The notes under the pieces were generated by a model. It was not told where the DNA came from, did no database searches, and was given only the letters and a program-made list of their open reading frames with translations. Positions 53,051 to 62,234 of a stretch of DNA of 64,000 bases are shown here, one piece after another; positions within the stretch are counted from its first letter, which is position 1; each line of letters opens with the position of its first letter. The stretch lies in NCBI RefSeq assembly GCF_024732245.1, contig NZ_CP093845.1:1240001-1304000 (forward strand), written 5' to 3'. The DNA is from Dietzia sp. B32. Lineage in GTDB: Bacteria > Actinomycetota > Actinomycetes > Mycobacteriales > Mycobacteriaceae. The translations under genes and the position numbers were made by a program.

Positions 53051-53065
53051 CCTAAGCATGTTAGG
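53051..53065. promoter_or_regulatory. Operator overlapping the start codon of the TetR gene
   Basis: CCTAA-GCATG-TTAGG; its centre contains the ATG (53058-53060) of the TetR gene, which suggests autorepression by blocking translation start or a short-leader transcript. Confidence 0.5.
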
Positions 53066-53690
53066 TAAGCCGAAACGCGATAGGGTCGCCGAACGCCGTG
53101 AGGCAACGCGCCGCGAGATCATCGACGCCGCCTGGCAGGTGGCCCGTGAGCAGGGCTTGTCCCAGCTCACCCTGCGCGACGTGGCGGCCCGCGTCGGGAT
53201 GAAGGCACCGTCGCTGTACTCCCACGTGGCCTCCAAGAACGCCATCTACGACGCGATGTTCGCCCAGGCCTGGGACGAGGTCTGGGACCGCATGCGTGAG
53301 GTGGACGCGCAGAGCCCGGCGGACGCGCGCGAGTGGGTGCGTCGCTACGCCCGCGCCTACTTCGACTACTGCCTGGCCGACCCTGCCCGCTTCCAGCTGT
53401 TGAACCAGCGCACCATCCCGGGCTTCGAGCCCAGCCCCGAGGCCTACGCACCGTCCGTCCGCGTGCTCGAGGGGCTCCGCGAACGCTTCGCCCGCCTGGG
53501 CATCACCGCGGACGAGGACATCGACCTCTACGTCGCCGTGGTGCTGGGACTGGCCGACGCACAGCTCGCCAACGACCCCGGGGGCGACCGCTGGGCTCGG
53601 TTGTTCGACCGGGCCATCGACATGTACCTCCACGACGTCGGCATCCCGTTCGGCGTCGCCACCTCCCCACCGGAAGGACAGCAGCCATGA
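53058..53690 (+). CDS. TetR family regulator (TetR_C_33-like), coupled to a DinB-type gene
   Basis: 210 residues. The HTH QGLSQLTLRDVAARVGMKAPSLYSHVASKNAIYDAMFAQAWDEV, with 'PSLYSHVASK', belongs to the WHG-type TetR group common in actinobacteria. DPARFQLLNQRTIPGFEPSPEAY in the ligand domain is typical. Its stop overlaps the next start (ATGA). It likely regulates the pair; a palindrome covers its start codon. Confidence 0.88.
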   Translation: MLGKPKRDRVAERREATRREIIDAAWQVAREQGLSQLTLRDVAARVGMKAPSLYSHVASKNAIYDAMFAQAWDEVWDRMREVDAQSPADAREWVRRYARAYFDYCLADPARFQLLNQRTIPGFEPSPEAYAPSVRVLEGLRERFARLGITADEDIDLYVAVVLGLADAQLANDPGGDRWARLFDRAIDMYLHDVGIPFGVATSPPEGQQP

Positions 53691-54451
53691 CCACCACGAC
53701 CGGGCGACACAGCTCGAAGCGGGCCCCCCGCCTACCGCGGCTCGAGCGGGACGTCGCAGAACGACTCGCCGCGACCGAGTACGACCGGGTCGCCGCCACC
53801 CTCGACGCGCTGAGTCCCGAGCAATGGCGTGCCCGGACCGACTGCACCGAGTGGGATGTGCGGGCGATGGCCGGGCACATGCTGGGCATGATCCAGATGC
53901 TCGCGAGCTGGCCGGAGATGCTGCGCCAACAGGTCGTCTCCGCTCGGCGCGCCAAGCGGGAGGGCCTCCTCGCGATCGACGCGCTGACCGCACTGCAGGT
54001 CGCGGAGAACGACGAACTGAGCACGGACGATCTGATCCGACAGGTCCGCCGCCTGGCCCCGAAGGCCGTGCGGCACCGTCGGCGGGCGCCGGGCCTGGTG
54101 CGCAGGCAGGTCATGGAGGACAACGGCGAATGGTGGTCGATGGGCTACCTGTTCGACGTGATCCTCACCCGCGATCCCTTCATGCACCGCGTCGACATCG
54201 CCACCGCGACAGGACTGCCCATGACCGCGACCGCGGACCACGAGGGAGTGATCGTCGACGACGTGGTGGCCGAATGGGCCGGCCGCCACGACTCGCCCTA
54301 CGACCTCGAACTCACGGGCCCAGCCGGCGGACGGTGGCAACGTGGCGACGGCGCGGGCGAGCGCATCGTCATGGATGCGTTCGAGTTCTGCCGCGCGCTC
54401 AGCGGCCGCACGTCGGCCGACGGACTCCTGCGGACCCAGGTCCCGTTCTGA
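53687..54451 (+). CDS. Maleylpyruvate isomerase N-terminal / DinB-like (TIGR03083-type) protein
   Basis: 254 residues. ERLAATEYDRVAATLDALSPEQWRARTDCTEWDVRAMAGHMLGMIQML is the four-helix MDMPI_N/DinB start, with the metal-ligand His in GHMLGM; FDVILTRDPFMHRVDIATATG adds further histidines. Such proteins are mycothiol- or bacillithiol-dependent thiol transferases (established for a few members), so a detoxifying or isomerase reaction with mycothiol is plausible. It is translated together with the TetR gene. Confidence 0.82.
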   Translation: MTTTTGRHSSKRAPRLPRLERDVAERLAATEYDRVAATLDALSPEQWRARTDCTEWDVRAMAGHMLGMIQMLASWPEMLRQQVVSARRAKREGLLAIDALTALQVAENDELSTDDLIRQVRRLAPKAVRHRRRAPGLVRRQVMEDNGEWWSMGYLFDVILTRDPFMHRVDIATATGLPMTATADHEGVIVDDVVAEWAGRHDSPYDLELTGPAGGRWQRGDGAGERIVMDAFEFCRALSGRTSADGLLRTQVPF

Positions 54452-54488
54452 TTCGGATCCGCCCGGACCGATGGACGGAGATGGCGAG

Positions 54489-54789
54489 ATGATCACGCCC
54501 CATCCGAATCCGACCGACGGCCTCGACGTGGAACTGCTCGCCGAGGCCATCGATGCGCGGACGTCTGCCGCGGACGTCTGCGCCCGACGTTTGCACCGCC
54601 ACCGCCGCCCTGCTGAGCCGCCGGACCGGCAGCAACCTCAACGTCCTCAAGGCACAGTTGACGGCGTGCCGGACCGACTGCGCGGCCTGCGCCGACCTGC
54701 TCGCCGCGATCGAGCGAGCCTGCGCTCGGCGAACCGCCGGTGGGCACGCGCCGCCGGCGGCCAGGGCGGCGGTCAGCTGCGCACGGTGA
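54489..54789 (+). pseudogene. Frameshifted four-helix copper-binding protein (DUF326-like)
   Basis: Frame 1 from ATG 54489 reads MITPHPNPTDGLDVELLAEAIDA..AADVCA. Then the family sequence continues one base off as DVCTATAALLSRRTGSNLNVLKAQLTACRTDCAACADLLAAI, ending at 54789. Removing one C of CCC at 54583-54585 restores CADVCTATAALL. Cysteine spacing (C..C, C...C..C) matches actinobacterial four-helix Cu-storage-like proteins, but the expected C-terminal Cys cluster (HCxxC) is degraded to HAPPAARAAVSC. It overlaps the convergent copper ATPase by 17 bp. Sequencing error cannot be excluded for the shift, but the decayed end argues for a pseudogene. Confidence 0.6.
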
Positions 54790-56863
54790 CCTGCTCCGGC
54801 GAGAGGTCCACGCGTCGGAGCAGCTGCGCGTTGACCGCCACCACCAGCGTCGACAGGGACATGAGGATCGCGCCGACCGACATCGGCATGATGACGCCCA
54901 CCGGCGCCAGCACGCCCGCGGCCAACGGGACGGCCAGCAAGTTGTAGCCGCCCGCCCACCACAGGTTCTGCACCATTTTGCGGTACGTCGCGTCCGAGAG
55001 CGCGGCGACCGAGACCACCGAGCGCGGGTCGTCGGAGGCGAGCACCACTCCGGCGGAGGCGATGGCCACGTCGGTTCCCGCCCCGATGGCGATGCCCACG
55101 TCTGCCTGCGTCAGCGCGGGTGCGTCGTTGACGCCGTCGCCGACCATCGCCACCCGGCGGCCCTCGTCCTGTAGACGGCGGACGGTGGCGGCCTTGTCCT
55201 CGGGCCGGACGCCGGCGAAGTAGCGATCGATGCCCAGCTCGTCGGAGACGGACGCGGCAACGGCGTCGGCGTCGCCGGTGATCATCTGCACCTCGACGCC
55301 GCGGTCGTGCAATGCGGCGACGGCGGCCGCGGACTCGGAGCGGACCTCGTCGACCAGCCGCAGCGCGCCCACGACACGGCCGTCGACCAGCACGTGCAGG
55401 ATGGTCGCGCCCTGCGTGCGCCAGTCCCCGACCGCGCCCGCGAGCGCGTCCACCTCGACCAATCCCTCCTGTTCCAGCAGGTACGGCCCGCCGACCTGGA
55501 CCAGTCGGTCCTCGACGCGGGCCTGCACGCCCACCGCCGGCGACGAGCTGAAGGCCGTCGCGGCGGGCACGTCGAGCCGCTGCTCGACCGCGGCGTCGAC
55601 GATCGCCCGGGCGAGCGGGTGCTCGGAGTCCGACTCCGCGGCCGCGGCCAGGCGCACCACGTCGTCCGTGGCCCACCCTGCGACCGCCTCCGCCCCGGTG
55701 ACCGCGGGCGTCCCCGTGGTCAGGGTGCCGGTCTTGTCGAACAGCACCACGTCGACCGTCCGCATCCCCTCCAGGGCGAGCCGGTCGGTGATGAGCACGC
55801 CACCGCGGGCCGCGCGCTCGGTCGCGATCGACACGACCAGCGGGATCGCCAGCCCCAGTGCGTGCGGGCACGCGATCACCAGGACGGTGATGACCCGCGC
55901 GACGATCTGGTCGGGCGGGCCGACGAACCACCACACGAGGGCCGTGATCACCGCCGCGCCGAGGGCGTACCAGAACAATAATGCCGCGGCCCGGTCGGCG
56001 ATCCGCTGCGCCCGCGACGACGAATTCTGCGCCTCGTCAACCAGCCGCCGGATGCCGGCCAGTGCGGTGTCGTCACCGACCGCCGTCACCCGCATCCGCA
56101 CACCCGAGTCCGTCGCGACCGTCCCCGCCACCACCTGCTCACCCTCGCCCCTGCGGACCGTGCGGGACTCGCCGGTGATCATCGACTCGTCCATGCTCGC
56201 CGAGCCGCGGGTGATCACGCCATCCGCGGGGACCGCACCGCCGGGTCGGACGATGACCTCGTCGTCGTACCTCAACTCCCCCGGCGAGACCTCCTCCACG
56301 CGGTCACCCACCACGCGCTCGGCACGGTCCGGGAGCAGGGACGCCAGCGAGTCGAGCGCGGACCCGGTCTGGGCGAGCGAACGCATCTCGACCCAGTGGC
56401 CGAGCAGCATGATCACCACCAGCAGCGCGAGCTCCCACCAGAATTCGAGCTCGGCGCCCAGCAGGCCCAGCGTGGCGCCCCACGAGGCCAGGAACGCCAC
56501 CGTGATACCGAGGCTGATCAGCAGCATCATGCCGGGTTGCCGTGCGCGGAGCTCGTCCACGCCACCGGTCAGGAACGGGCGGCCACCCCAGACGTACATG
56601 ACCGTGCCCAGCACCGGCGCGACCCACAGGCCCCAGCCCGTGACCTCGTACCCGAGCAGGTGCCCGAACATCGGGGAGAACGCGACCGTCGGGATGCCGA
56701 GCGCCAGCATGATCCAGAACAGGCGGGCGTACAGCTGCACGTGGTGCGAGTGGTCGTGGCCGGCATGGTCGTGGCTGGCAGCCGCCGGGTGGTCGGCGTG
56801 GCCGTGGTGGGCCATCCCTCCATCCGGATCGACGTGCTCCGCAGAATCGTGTCCGTGGCTCAT
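54773..56863 (-). CDS. copB: CopB-type heavy-metal P-type ATPase (P1B-3, Cu/Ag)
   Basis: 696 residues. The His-rich N-terminus (HGHDS..HHGHADH..HDHAGHDHSHH) replaces the usual CxxC metal domain. The membrane metal site is CPH (VLVIACPHALGLAIP), the P1B-3 signature for Cu(II)/Cu(I) or Ag export. Actuator TGES, phosphorylation DKTGTLTTG, HP in SDSEHPLARA and GDGVNDAPAL are all intact, so it should be active. The stop overlaps the frameshifted copper-binding protein gene, which supports a copper locus. ATG 56863 has GGGAGG nine bases away. Confidence 0.95.
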   Translation of the reverse strand: MSHGHDSAEHVDPDGGMAHHGHADHPAAASHDHAGHDHSHHVQLYARLFWIMLALGIPTVAFSPMFGHLLGYEVTGWGLWVAPVLGTVMYVWGGRPFLTGGVDELRARQPGMMLLISLGITVAFLASWGATLGLLGAELEFWWELALLVVIMLLGHWVEMRSLAQTGSALDSLASLLPDRAERVVGDRVEEVSPGELRYDDEVIVRPGGAVPADGVITRGSASMDESMITGESRTVRRGEGEQVVAGTVATDSGVRMRVTAVGDDTALAGIRRLVDEAQNSSSRAQRIADRAAALLFWYALGAAVITALVWWFVGPPDQIVARVITVLVIACPHALGLAIPLVVSIATERAARGGVLITDRLALEGMRTVDVVLFDKTGTLTTGTPAVTGAEAVAGWATDDVVRLAAAAESDSEHPLARAIVDAAVEQRLDVPAATAFSSSPAVGVQARVEDRLVQVGGPYLLEQEGLVEVDALAGAVGDWRTQGATILHVLVDGRVVGALRLVDEVRSESAAAVAALHDRGVEVQMITGDADAVAASVSDELGIDRYFAGVRPEDKAATVRRLQDEGRRVAMVGDGVNDAPALTQADVGIAIGAGTDVAIASAGVVLASDDPRSVVSVAALSDATYRKMVQNLWWAGGYNLLAVPLAAGVLAPVGVIMPMSVGAILMSLSTLVVAVNAQLLRRVDLSPEQVTVRS

Positions 56864-57209
56864 CGGTGTCAGCCTCCCGTGGTCGCCGCTGACCCGACCG
56901 TGTCACGGACCCACGACAACGTCCAGCACGCCGACGTGCGGCGACCGCAGAACGACCCCGCGGCGCGCACCGGGGGATCGCGGTGATGTGATCATGTCCT
57001 CGCCCCGGATCCTCCGCGTCGGCCAGCTGGACGACCAGATGTGGATCGGCCGTCAAACAAGTTCTCGGAGTTCACAGCCCACCTGACCACCCATCGTGAA
57101 GTAACGCTCACCAAACCCGCCGCGATGTTATCGCTGGGAGCAGGGGTGGTGAGGGTCTCCCGCGGTTGCACCGGCCGATCCGCGGCGGTGCCTGACGCAG
57201 GGAGACACG
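56864..57209. other. Intergenic region between copB and the Pro-rich membrane protein
   Basis: 346 bp with no convincing gene in any frame. The left ~30 bases hold the copB ribosome site. AT-richer sequence around 57060-57130 probably includes the promoter of the gene at 57210. I found no strong palindrome and no obvious copper-repressor (CsoR/CueR) box by eye. Confidence 0.5.
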
Positions 57210-57806
57210 ATGGTCGGTTTCAGGCGGTCCAAGCACAGAATCCGCCACGGTGCCGGTGATGCCGCCCTCGCGCCGGACGCCTCTCCCCCGGCCCACGACG
57301 CGCCCGCCCCGGGCCCCCACACCGGCTTCGGCTGGGCGGTGCTGGGAGTGGCCGCGTTGTTGGGCGTGGTCTTCCTGGTGCCGTCCGGCCTGGAGGAATC
57401 CTCCGCGGTCGTCCCGACAACCTCCAGCGACCGCGCGTCGCTGACGTCGGGCCCACAGACCTGGGTCCTCTCGTCGACCGTCGCGAGCCCGGGTCCGGCG
57501 GCGGGCGAGTCGGACTCACTGATCATCCGGGTCCCGGCCGGCAGTCCCACCTCGGGTCCGGGGACCGACGCGCCGACCATCGCGCGGCAACCCGCCGACC
57601 CGTCTCCCACCGCCGCGGCGCCCTCGACCAGCGCGCCCGCGCCCGCGCCGGTGCCCGCGCCCTCAACCACTGTTCCGGCGAGTGAGGCGACCTGCCCGCA
57701 GCCCACTGTGACGGGGGTCGCGCCGCGACTCGTCGACAGACTGGGTGGGGAACTCGGGTCGACATCAGGCACCGGCGACGAGGCCGGCGGGCACTGCGCG
57801 GGCTGA
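57210..57806 (+). CDS. Pro/Ser/Ala-rich single-span membrane protein
   Basis: 198 residues. A basic N-terminus (FRRSKHRIRHG) and one membrane helix at about 39-58 (FGWAVLGVAALLGVVFLVPSG) place the remaining ~140 residues outside. That part is low-complexity (PSTSAPAPAPVPAPSTTVP) and holds two cysteines (ATCPQP, GHCAG) that could pair. It looks like an actinobacterial envelope protein of the sortase-partner or anchor type, but no catalytic motif is present. Function unknown. Confidence 0.55.
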   Translation: MVGFRRSKHRIRHGAGDAALAPDASPPAHDAPAPGPHTGFGWAVLGVAALLGVVFLVPSGLEESSAVVPTTSSDRASLTSGPQTWVLSSTVASPGPAAGESDSLIIRVPAGSPTSGPGTDAPTIARQPADPSPTAAAPSTSAPAPAPVPAPSTTVPASEATCPQPTVTGVAPRLVDRLGGELGSTSGTGDEAGGHCAG

Positions 57807-57838
57807 CCGTCGCCAGCAGGGCCCGGGCTCGAGCCGGC

Positions 57839-58027
57839 CTAGAGTCCGTAGTCGATCAGCGGCTTGCCCTGCGCGTCGACGAGCACGGTGAGGCCGCCCC
57901 CGCTCCCGCCGACCGAGCGCCACAGGTAGCAGACACCGGTGCGGGTGTCGCGCAGGATCTCCACCGTCCCGCCGAATCCCATCGACTCGGAGTGGATCTT
58001 CTCGAAACGCTTGTCCTTTTTGGCCAT
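57839..58027 (-). CDS. DUF6440 family small protein
   Basis: 62 residues. KRFEKIHSESMGFGGTVEILRDTRTGVCYLWRSVGGSGGGLTVLVDAQGKPLIDYG matches the DUF6440 pattern (KRF..; VxxDxxTGVxYLxxxxGxxGGLTxLxDxxGKPxx). The domain is widespread in phages and bacteria and has no known function. ATG 58027 has a weak ribosome site. It converges on the gene at 57210. Confidence 0.75.
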   Translation of the reverse strand: MAKKDKRFEKIHSESMGFGGTVEILRDTRTGVCYLWRSVGGSGGGLTVLVDAQGKPLIDYGL

Positions 58028-58103
58028 GAGCCCATGGTGGCACCGGCGGGGTGTGCGGGCCAAAGGTGCGACGACGACGAGGTCACCCTCCCCGGGACCG
58101 GGC

Positions 58104-58496
58104 TCAGGAGTCGATGTGGCGGAACAGGCCGCGGGTGGCCTCGGCGACCGCCCGGTCGGGTGCCCGGAGTTCGAACGGGATCGCGGCGGTGGTCTCGGCG
58201 TCGCGCGTGCGAGTCCGGGCCTCGGTGGTCTGCGGGCCGCGGCGTCCGCCGATCAGGTGCACGGCGACGACCATCCCCACGAACACCATGACGGTGAACA
58301 GGGCGGGCAGCATCCAGGTGGTCCGGGAGATCAGGGCCGCGCCCGCGGCGAGCTCGGCGGAGGCGACCGCGGTGGACAGCGACGACCCGAGTGTCAGCAT
58401 GCCGGACCCCAGCGCGAGGACCGCGGCGGTTGCACCGAGGGCGATGGTGGCGGCCGTTCTGATCGTGCGGTGGCGACGTGTGGGGACCGTGCTCAT
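58104..58496 (-). CDS. Small membrane protein
   Basis: 130 residues. Three hydrophobic segments (TAATIALGATAAVLALGSGMLTL; AELAAGAALI; WMLPALFTVMVFVGMVVAVHLIGG) and a cytoplasmic tail end in FELRAPDRAVAEATRGLFRHIDS. ATG 58496 has AGGAGA seven bases upstream. No family recognised. Confidence 0.6.
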   Translation of the reverse strand: MSTVPTRRHRTIRTAATIALGATAAVLALGSGMLTLGSSLSTAVASAELAAGAALISRTTWMLPALFTVMVFVGMVVAVHLIGGRRGPQTTEARTRTRDAETTAAIPFELRAPDRAVAEATRGLFRHIDS

Positions 58497-58710
58497 GGTG
58501 GATCTCCTGTCTCGGCGTCTACACAGGATTCGGAGACCCCCGCATACCGGATGGGTCCGGGCCGGGGACGTCTTGAGAGACGGCCGAATCGCGGCTCAGG
58601 GTGACCCTGATCCGACCCTGAGATCGGGAGTGACCGGTGTGAACGGGGTGCTGCCGGGGGCTATCTTGGAGACGTCCCCACCCGCCAGCGACCCCTCGAA
58701 TCGAGTCAGC

Positions 58711-59301
58711 ATGGACGAGCAGTACGCGCGGCGGCCGGACGGGCCGTGGACCGAGGGCCGGTACGACCCGGCTGCGACACCGGACCACTCCAGCCCGACC
58801 GAGCAGTTCCCGACCGATTCGTCCGCCACGGCGCAGTTCCCGCCCGCAGAGCGCTCCTCGCCCCTCGAGCCCCGCCGTTTCGAGGCCGAACGCTACGAAC
58901 CCCGGCGGTACGAGCCCGAGCCCTACGATCCCCAGCGTTTCGCCGCCCCGCCCCACCCGGCCCAGCCCTACGCGCGTCCGGCCGAACCGTTGGCCCACGA
59001 GGGCGGGTTCCCGTACGGCATGCCGCCCGCCGCGCCCTACGGTCCGACCGCTCCGTATGGCCCCACCACGCCGTTCGGGTACGCCGATCAGTACATCCCG
59101 CAGCACCTGCACGTGGCGCCGCACCAGTTCCCGCAGGGGCCCTACCCGCAGCAGTTCGGCTATCCGCCCATGCAGCAGACGGTGTACGTCCACGGCGGGC
59201 AGGTCAAGCGTGTCAATCACGCGCTGCACCTGATCCTCACACTGCTGACCTTCGGGCTCTGGCTGCCGGTCTGGATCATTCTGGCGATTGCCAACTCGTA
59301 G
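58711..59301 (+). CDS. Pro/Tyr-rich protein with C-terminal hydrophobic hairpin (DUF4234-like tail)
   Basis: 196 residues from ATG 58711, or longer from GTG 58639. The first ~160 residues are disordered and rich in Pro, Tyr, Arg and Gln, with repeats of (R)YEP(R/E). The end VKRVNHALHLILTLLTFGLWLPVWIILAIANS is a well-known short motif found at the end of actinobacterial membrane-associated proteins. It is likely peripheral or monotopic on the membrane. Function unknown. Confidence 0.65.
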   Translation: MDEQYARRPDGPWTEGRYDPAATPDHSSPTEQFPTDSSATAQFPPAERSSPLEPRRFEAERYEPRRYEPEPYDPQRFAAPPHPAQPYARPAEPLAHEGGFPYGMPPAAPYGPTAPYGPTTPFGYADQYIPQHLHVAPHQFPQGPYPQQFGYPPMQQTVYVHGGQVKRVNHALHLILTLLTFGLWLPVWIILAIANS

Positions 59302-59343
59302 GTCGGCTCCGGACCCTCGAGCCGCGGGGTGGCCGAGACCTCG

Positions 59344-60003
59344 TCAGCCGCCTGCCCGCCACCGCCCGGTGATGAGCGCGGTCAGCTCCTCGACCCACTC
59401 GTCGTCGAGCGCGGCGTGCGGGCTCACCAGAATCCGGAAGATCGCCGCGCCGGCGACGACCTCGGCCAGCACCGGGAGGTGCTCGTCGCTGCGGCGGGCC
59501 CGGCCGAAGCGCGATTCGAAGGCGGGCAGGTTGCCGGCGAGCCGGGCGATCATGCGAGCGTGCAGTTCGGGGTCGGCCACCGTGTCGGCGATGAGGCCGG
59601 GAAGCGCCACGCGCACCTCGGGCCGGTCGAAGAGCACGCGGACCGTCTCGACCAGCGCGCGGATGTCGGCGGCGGGCGGGTCTCCGGCGGCGGCCCCCGG
59701 ATGCCCGGCAGCGGCGTCGGCCCCGACGCCAGCGCCATCGGGTAGCTCGAACGCCGGGATCGCGTCGGCCTCCAGCACCGCCTCGTGCACCAGCTGCGCC
59801 TTGCTCGACCAGCGACGATACAACGCGGCGGTGGTCGTCCCGGCGCGCGCCGCGATGGCGGACAGCGTGAGCGCGGGATAGCCCGTCTCGAGGAGGAGCT
59901 CACGGGTCGCGGCGATGATCGCGGCGTCGATCCGACCGTCGCGCGGCCGTCCGGGCGCGGACTTCGCCGATCCGCCGCGCGCGCTGTCGCCGTCTGCTGT
60001 CAT
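59344..60003 (-). CDS. TetR family regulator divergent from the PEP-synthase-like operon
   Basis: 219 residues. [60 protein letters not shown] is a TetR HTH of the AcrR-like 'YRRWSSK' group. Divergence from the operon at 60091 with an 87-bp gap (ATACG-N8-CGTAT at 60022-60039 is a possible operator) makes it the likely regulator. ATG 60003. Confidence 0.87.
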   Translation of the reverse strand: MTADGDSARGGSAKSAPGRPRDGRIDAAIIAATRELLLETGYPALTLSAIAARAGTTTAALYRRWSSKAQLVHEAVLEADAIPAFELPDGAGVGADAAAGHPGAAAGDPPAADIRALVETVRVLFDRPEVRVALPGLIADTVADPELHARMIARLAGNLPAFESRFGRARRSDEHLPVLAEVVAGAAIFRILVSPHAALDDEWVEELTALITGRWRAGG

Positions 60004-60090
60004 GTTCTCATCCTAGTTCCGATACGCCGCACATCGTATTCCCCGCCGTCGGCGCGAGACGCCGCCACCCAGCACCCCAGGGAGAGCCCC

Positions 60091-61233
60091 GTGCATCTGA
60101 GCCCGCTCGACGAATACCCCATCCACCAGACGCCCGCCCCCCTGACCTGGCCGGCCACCTCGGACCGCAACTTCTACGACCGCTCCTACTTCAACGTGCT
60201 GGACCGGCAGGGCCGGTTCATGGTGCTCACCGGGATCGGCTACTACCCGCGCCTCGGCGTGAAGGACGCGTACTTCGTGGTCCGCCGCGGCGACACGCAG
60301 ACGGCGGTGCGGATGAGCGATGCCATCGACGACGACCGCCTCAACCCGCACGTCGGCGGCTACCGGCTGGAGGTGATCGAGCCACTGCGGGAGATCCGGC
60401 TGACGCTGGAGCCGACTGAGGGCATCGCCGCAGACCTGACGTGGCGGGGCCTGTTCCCCGCCGCGCTCGAGGACCCGCACGCGATGCTCACCGACCGGCG
60501 GGTGACGCTCCAGGCGAGCCGGTTCGCCCAGGTCGGCTCGTGGGAGGGATGGATAGAGGTCGACGACGACAGGCTGGAGGTCACCCACGACTCGTCGGTG
60601 GCCGCCCGGGATCGCTCGTGGGGTATCCGCCCGGTGGGCGAGGCCGAACCGGCCGGCAGGCCCGACACGGACTTCCGGGGCATGTGGTGGCTGTATCTCC
60701 CGCTGGCGTTCGACGACTTCCAGCTGTTCCTCATCCTGCAGGAGGACCCCGACGGCCACCGCAGTCTCTACGACTGCACCCGCCGTTGGGCCGGCGGCCG
60801 GGTCGAGCAGCTCGACGGCGTGCGTGTGGCCGTCGAGTACACGCCCGGCACCCGGATCCCGACGGGCGTGCGTGTGGAGTTCATGAACCGCGCGGGCGAG
60901 CAGATCCGCCTGGAGGTCGAGTCCCGGCTGTACGCGCCGATCGCGTTCGGCTCCGGCTACGGAGGCGATTCGACGTGGGCGCACGGCAGCTGGAAGGGCG
61001 AGGGCTTCACCGACCGCGTGACGTTCGACCTCACGGATCCGCAGGTCATGGCCGGCGCGGCATTCAGTCTCATAGACCACGTGGGCCACGCGGTGTGCAC
61101 GGAGGCCGACGGCACCACCCGCGAGGGTGCGGGCCTGTTCGAGCACGGGGTCATCGGCCCGCATTACCCGTCCGGGTTCTCGGACTGGACCGACGGCTCG
61201 GGGGCCGGCGCGGGCTCGGGGGCGCACGCATGA
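60091..61233 (+). CDS. DUF7064/tocopherol-cyclase-like beta-sandwich protein
   Basis: 380 residues from GTG 60091 with AGGGAG upstream. Two beta-rich halves: FYDRSYFNVLDRQGRFMVLTGIGYYPRLGVKDAYFVVRRG and RSWGIRPVGEAEPAGRPDTDFRGMWWLYLPLAFDDFQLFLILQEDPDG. This layout resembles hydroxyneurosporene-synthase/AttH-like lipocalin-type proteins, recently grouped as DUF7064/7065. No known catalytic residues. The first gene of a three-gene translationally coupled operon with an F420 enzyme and a PEP-synthase-like protein; the trio may act on one hydrophobic substrate. Confidence 0.65.
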   Translation: MHLSPLDEYPIHQTPAPLTWPATSDRNFYDRSYFNVLDRQGRFMVLTGIGYYPRLGVKDAYFVVRRGDTQTAVRMSDAIDDDRLNPHVGGYRLEVIEPLREIRLTLEPTEGIAADLTWRGLFPAALEDPHAMLTDRRVTLQASRFAQVGSWEGWIEVDDDRLEVTHDSSVAARDRSWGIRPVGEAEPAGRPDTDFRGMWWLYLPLAFDDFQLFLILQEDPDGHRSLYDCTRRWAGGRVEQLDGVRVAVEYTPGTRIPTGVRVEFMNRAGEQIRLEVESRLYAPIAFGSGYGGDSTWAHGSWKGEGFTDRVTFDLTDPQVMAGAAFSLIDHVGHAVCTEADGTTREGAGLFEHGVIGPHYPSGFSDWTDGSGAGAGSGAHA

Positions 61234-62234
61234 AGGTCATGACGGCGCTGTTCGCCCCCACCGACGCGGTCCGGCGCGCCGAGGAGCTCAGGGAGGCCGG
61301 GGCGTCCGGCGTCTTCACCTTCGAGGGACCGCACGACGTGTTCACCCCCCTCGTGTTGGCCTCGCAGGTCGGCGGCCTGGACCTGATGTCCAACGTGGCG
61401 ATCGCCTTTCCCCGCAATCCCATCCAGCTGGCGCACCAGGCCCACGACCTGCAGACGCTCAGCGAGGGCCGGTTCATCCTGGGCCTGGGCACGCAGATCC
61501 GGGCGCAGATCGAGAAGCGCTATGGCACCGGGTTCGACCGGCCCGTCGATCGCATGACGGAACTGGTCGGCGCGCTGCGGGCCATCTTCGACACGTGGGC
61601 CACCGGCGAGCGCCTGAACTTCCGCGGCGAGTTCTACCGCCACACCCTCATGACCCCGACGTTCGTGCCGCCGCCCACCCCGTACGGCCCGCCGCCCATC
61701 TACCTGGGCGCTCTCGGCCCGCGCCTGACCCGCGCGGCTGCCGAGGTCGCCGACGGGCTGCTCGTGATGCCGTTCGGCACCACGCGATTCCTCCGCGAGC
61801 ACACGATGACGAACGTGCGGGCGGGACTGGCGGCCGCCGGGCGGAGCGAGGAGGAGTTCGAGGTGGTGCCCGAGGTGATCGTGTCCGTGACGGACGACAA
61901 GAGCGACGACGACGACCACATGTCCACCCGCCGACTGTTGGCGTTCTACGGCTCGACGCCCGCCTACAAGCCGGTGTTGGATGCGCACGGCTGGGGCGAT
62001 CTCCAACCCGAGCTCAACGCCATGAGCAAGCAGGGGCGGTGGCAGGAGATGACCTCGCTCATCAGCGACGAGATCCTGCACACCATCGCGGCGTGCGGCA
62101 CCCCGGCCGAGGTCGCCGCCCACGTGCGGGACCGCGTGGACGGCGTCGGCGACCGGGTCTGTCTCTATCAGACGGGGCCTATCGCCACCGACGCCCTCGC
62201 GCAGATCGTCGACGAACTGGCGGGCCGGCCGTGA
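61230..62234 (+). CDS. LLM class F420-dependent oxidoreductase, TIGR03617-like
   Basis: 334 residues. KVMTALFAPTDAVRRAEELREAGASGVFTFEGPHDVFTPLVLA, MSNVAIAFPRNPIQLAHQAHDLQTLSEGRFILGLGTQIRAQIEKRYG and PIYLGALGPRLTRAAAEVADGLLVMPFG are the luciferase-like blocks; 'TFEGPHD' and 'IRAQIEKRYG' fit TIGR03617. The ATG overlaps the previous stop (ATGA). The F420H2 it needs would come from fgd1 elsewhere in the window. Substrate unknown. Confidence 0.87.
   Translation: MKVMTALFAPTDAVRRAEELREAGASGVFTFEGPHDVFTPLVLASQVGGLDLMSNVAIAFPRNPIQLAHQAHDLQTLSEGRFILGLGTQIRAQIEKRYGTGFDRPVDRMTELVGALRAIFDTWATGERLNFRGEFYRHTLMTPTFVPPPTPYGPPPIYLGALGPRLTRAAAEVADGLLVMPFGTTRFLREHTMTNVRAGLAAAGRSEEEFEVVPEVIVSVTDDKSDDDDHMSTRRLLAFYGSTPAYKPVLDAHGWGDLQPELNAMSKQGRWQEMTSLISDEILHTIAACGTPAEVAAHVRDRVDGVGDRVCLYQTGPIATDALAQIVDELAGRP

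Noticed and set aside
53058-53085. IdeR/DtxR-type iron box (TTAGGTAAGCC..)
   Set aside because: Only one half-site resembles the consensus; the symmetric CCTAA-N5-TTAGG explains the sequence better.
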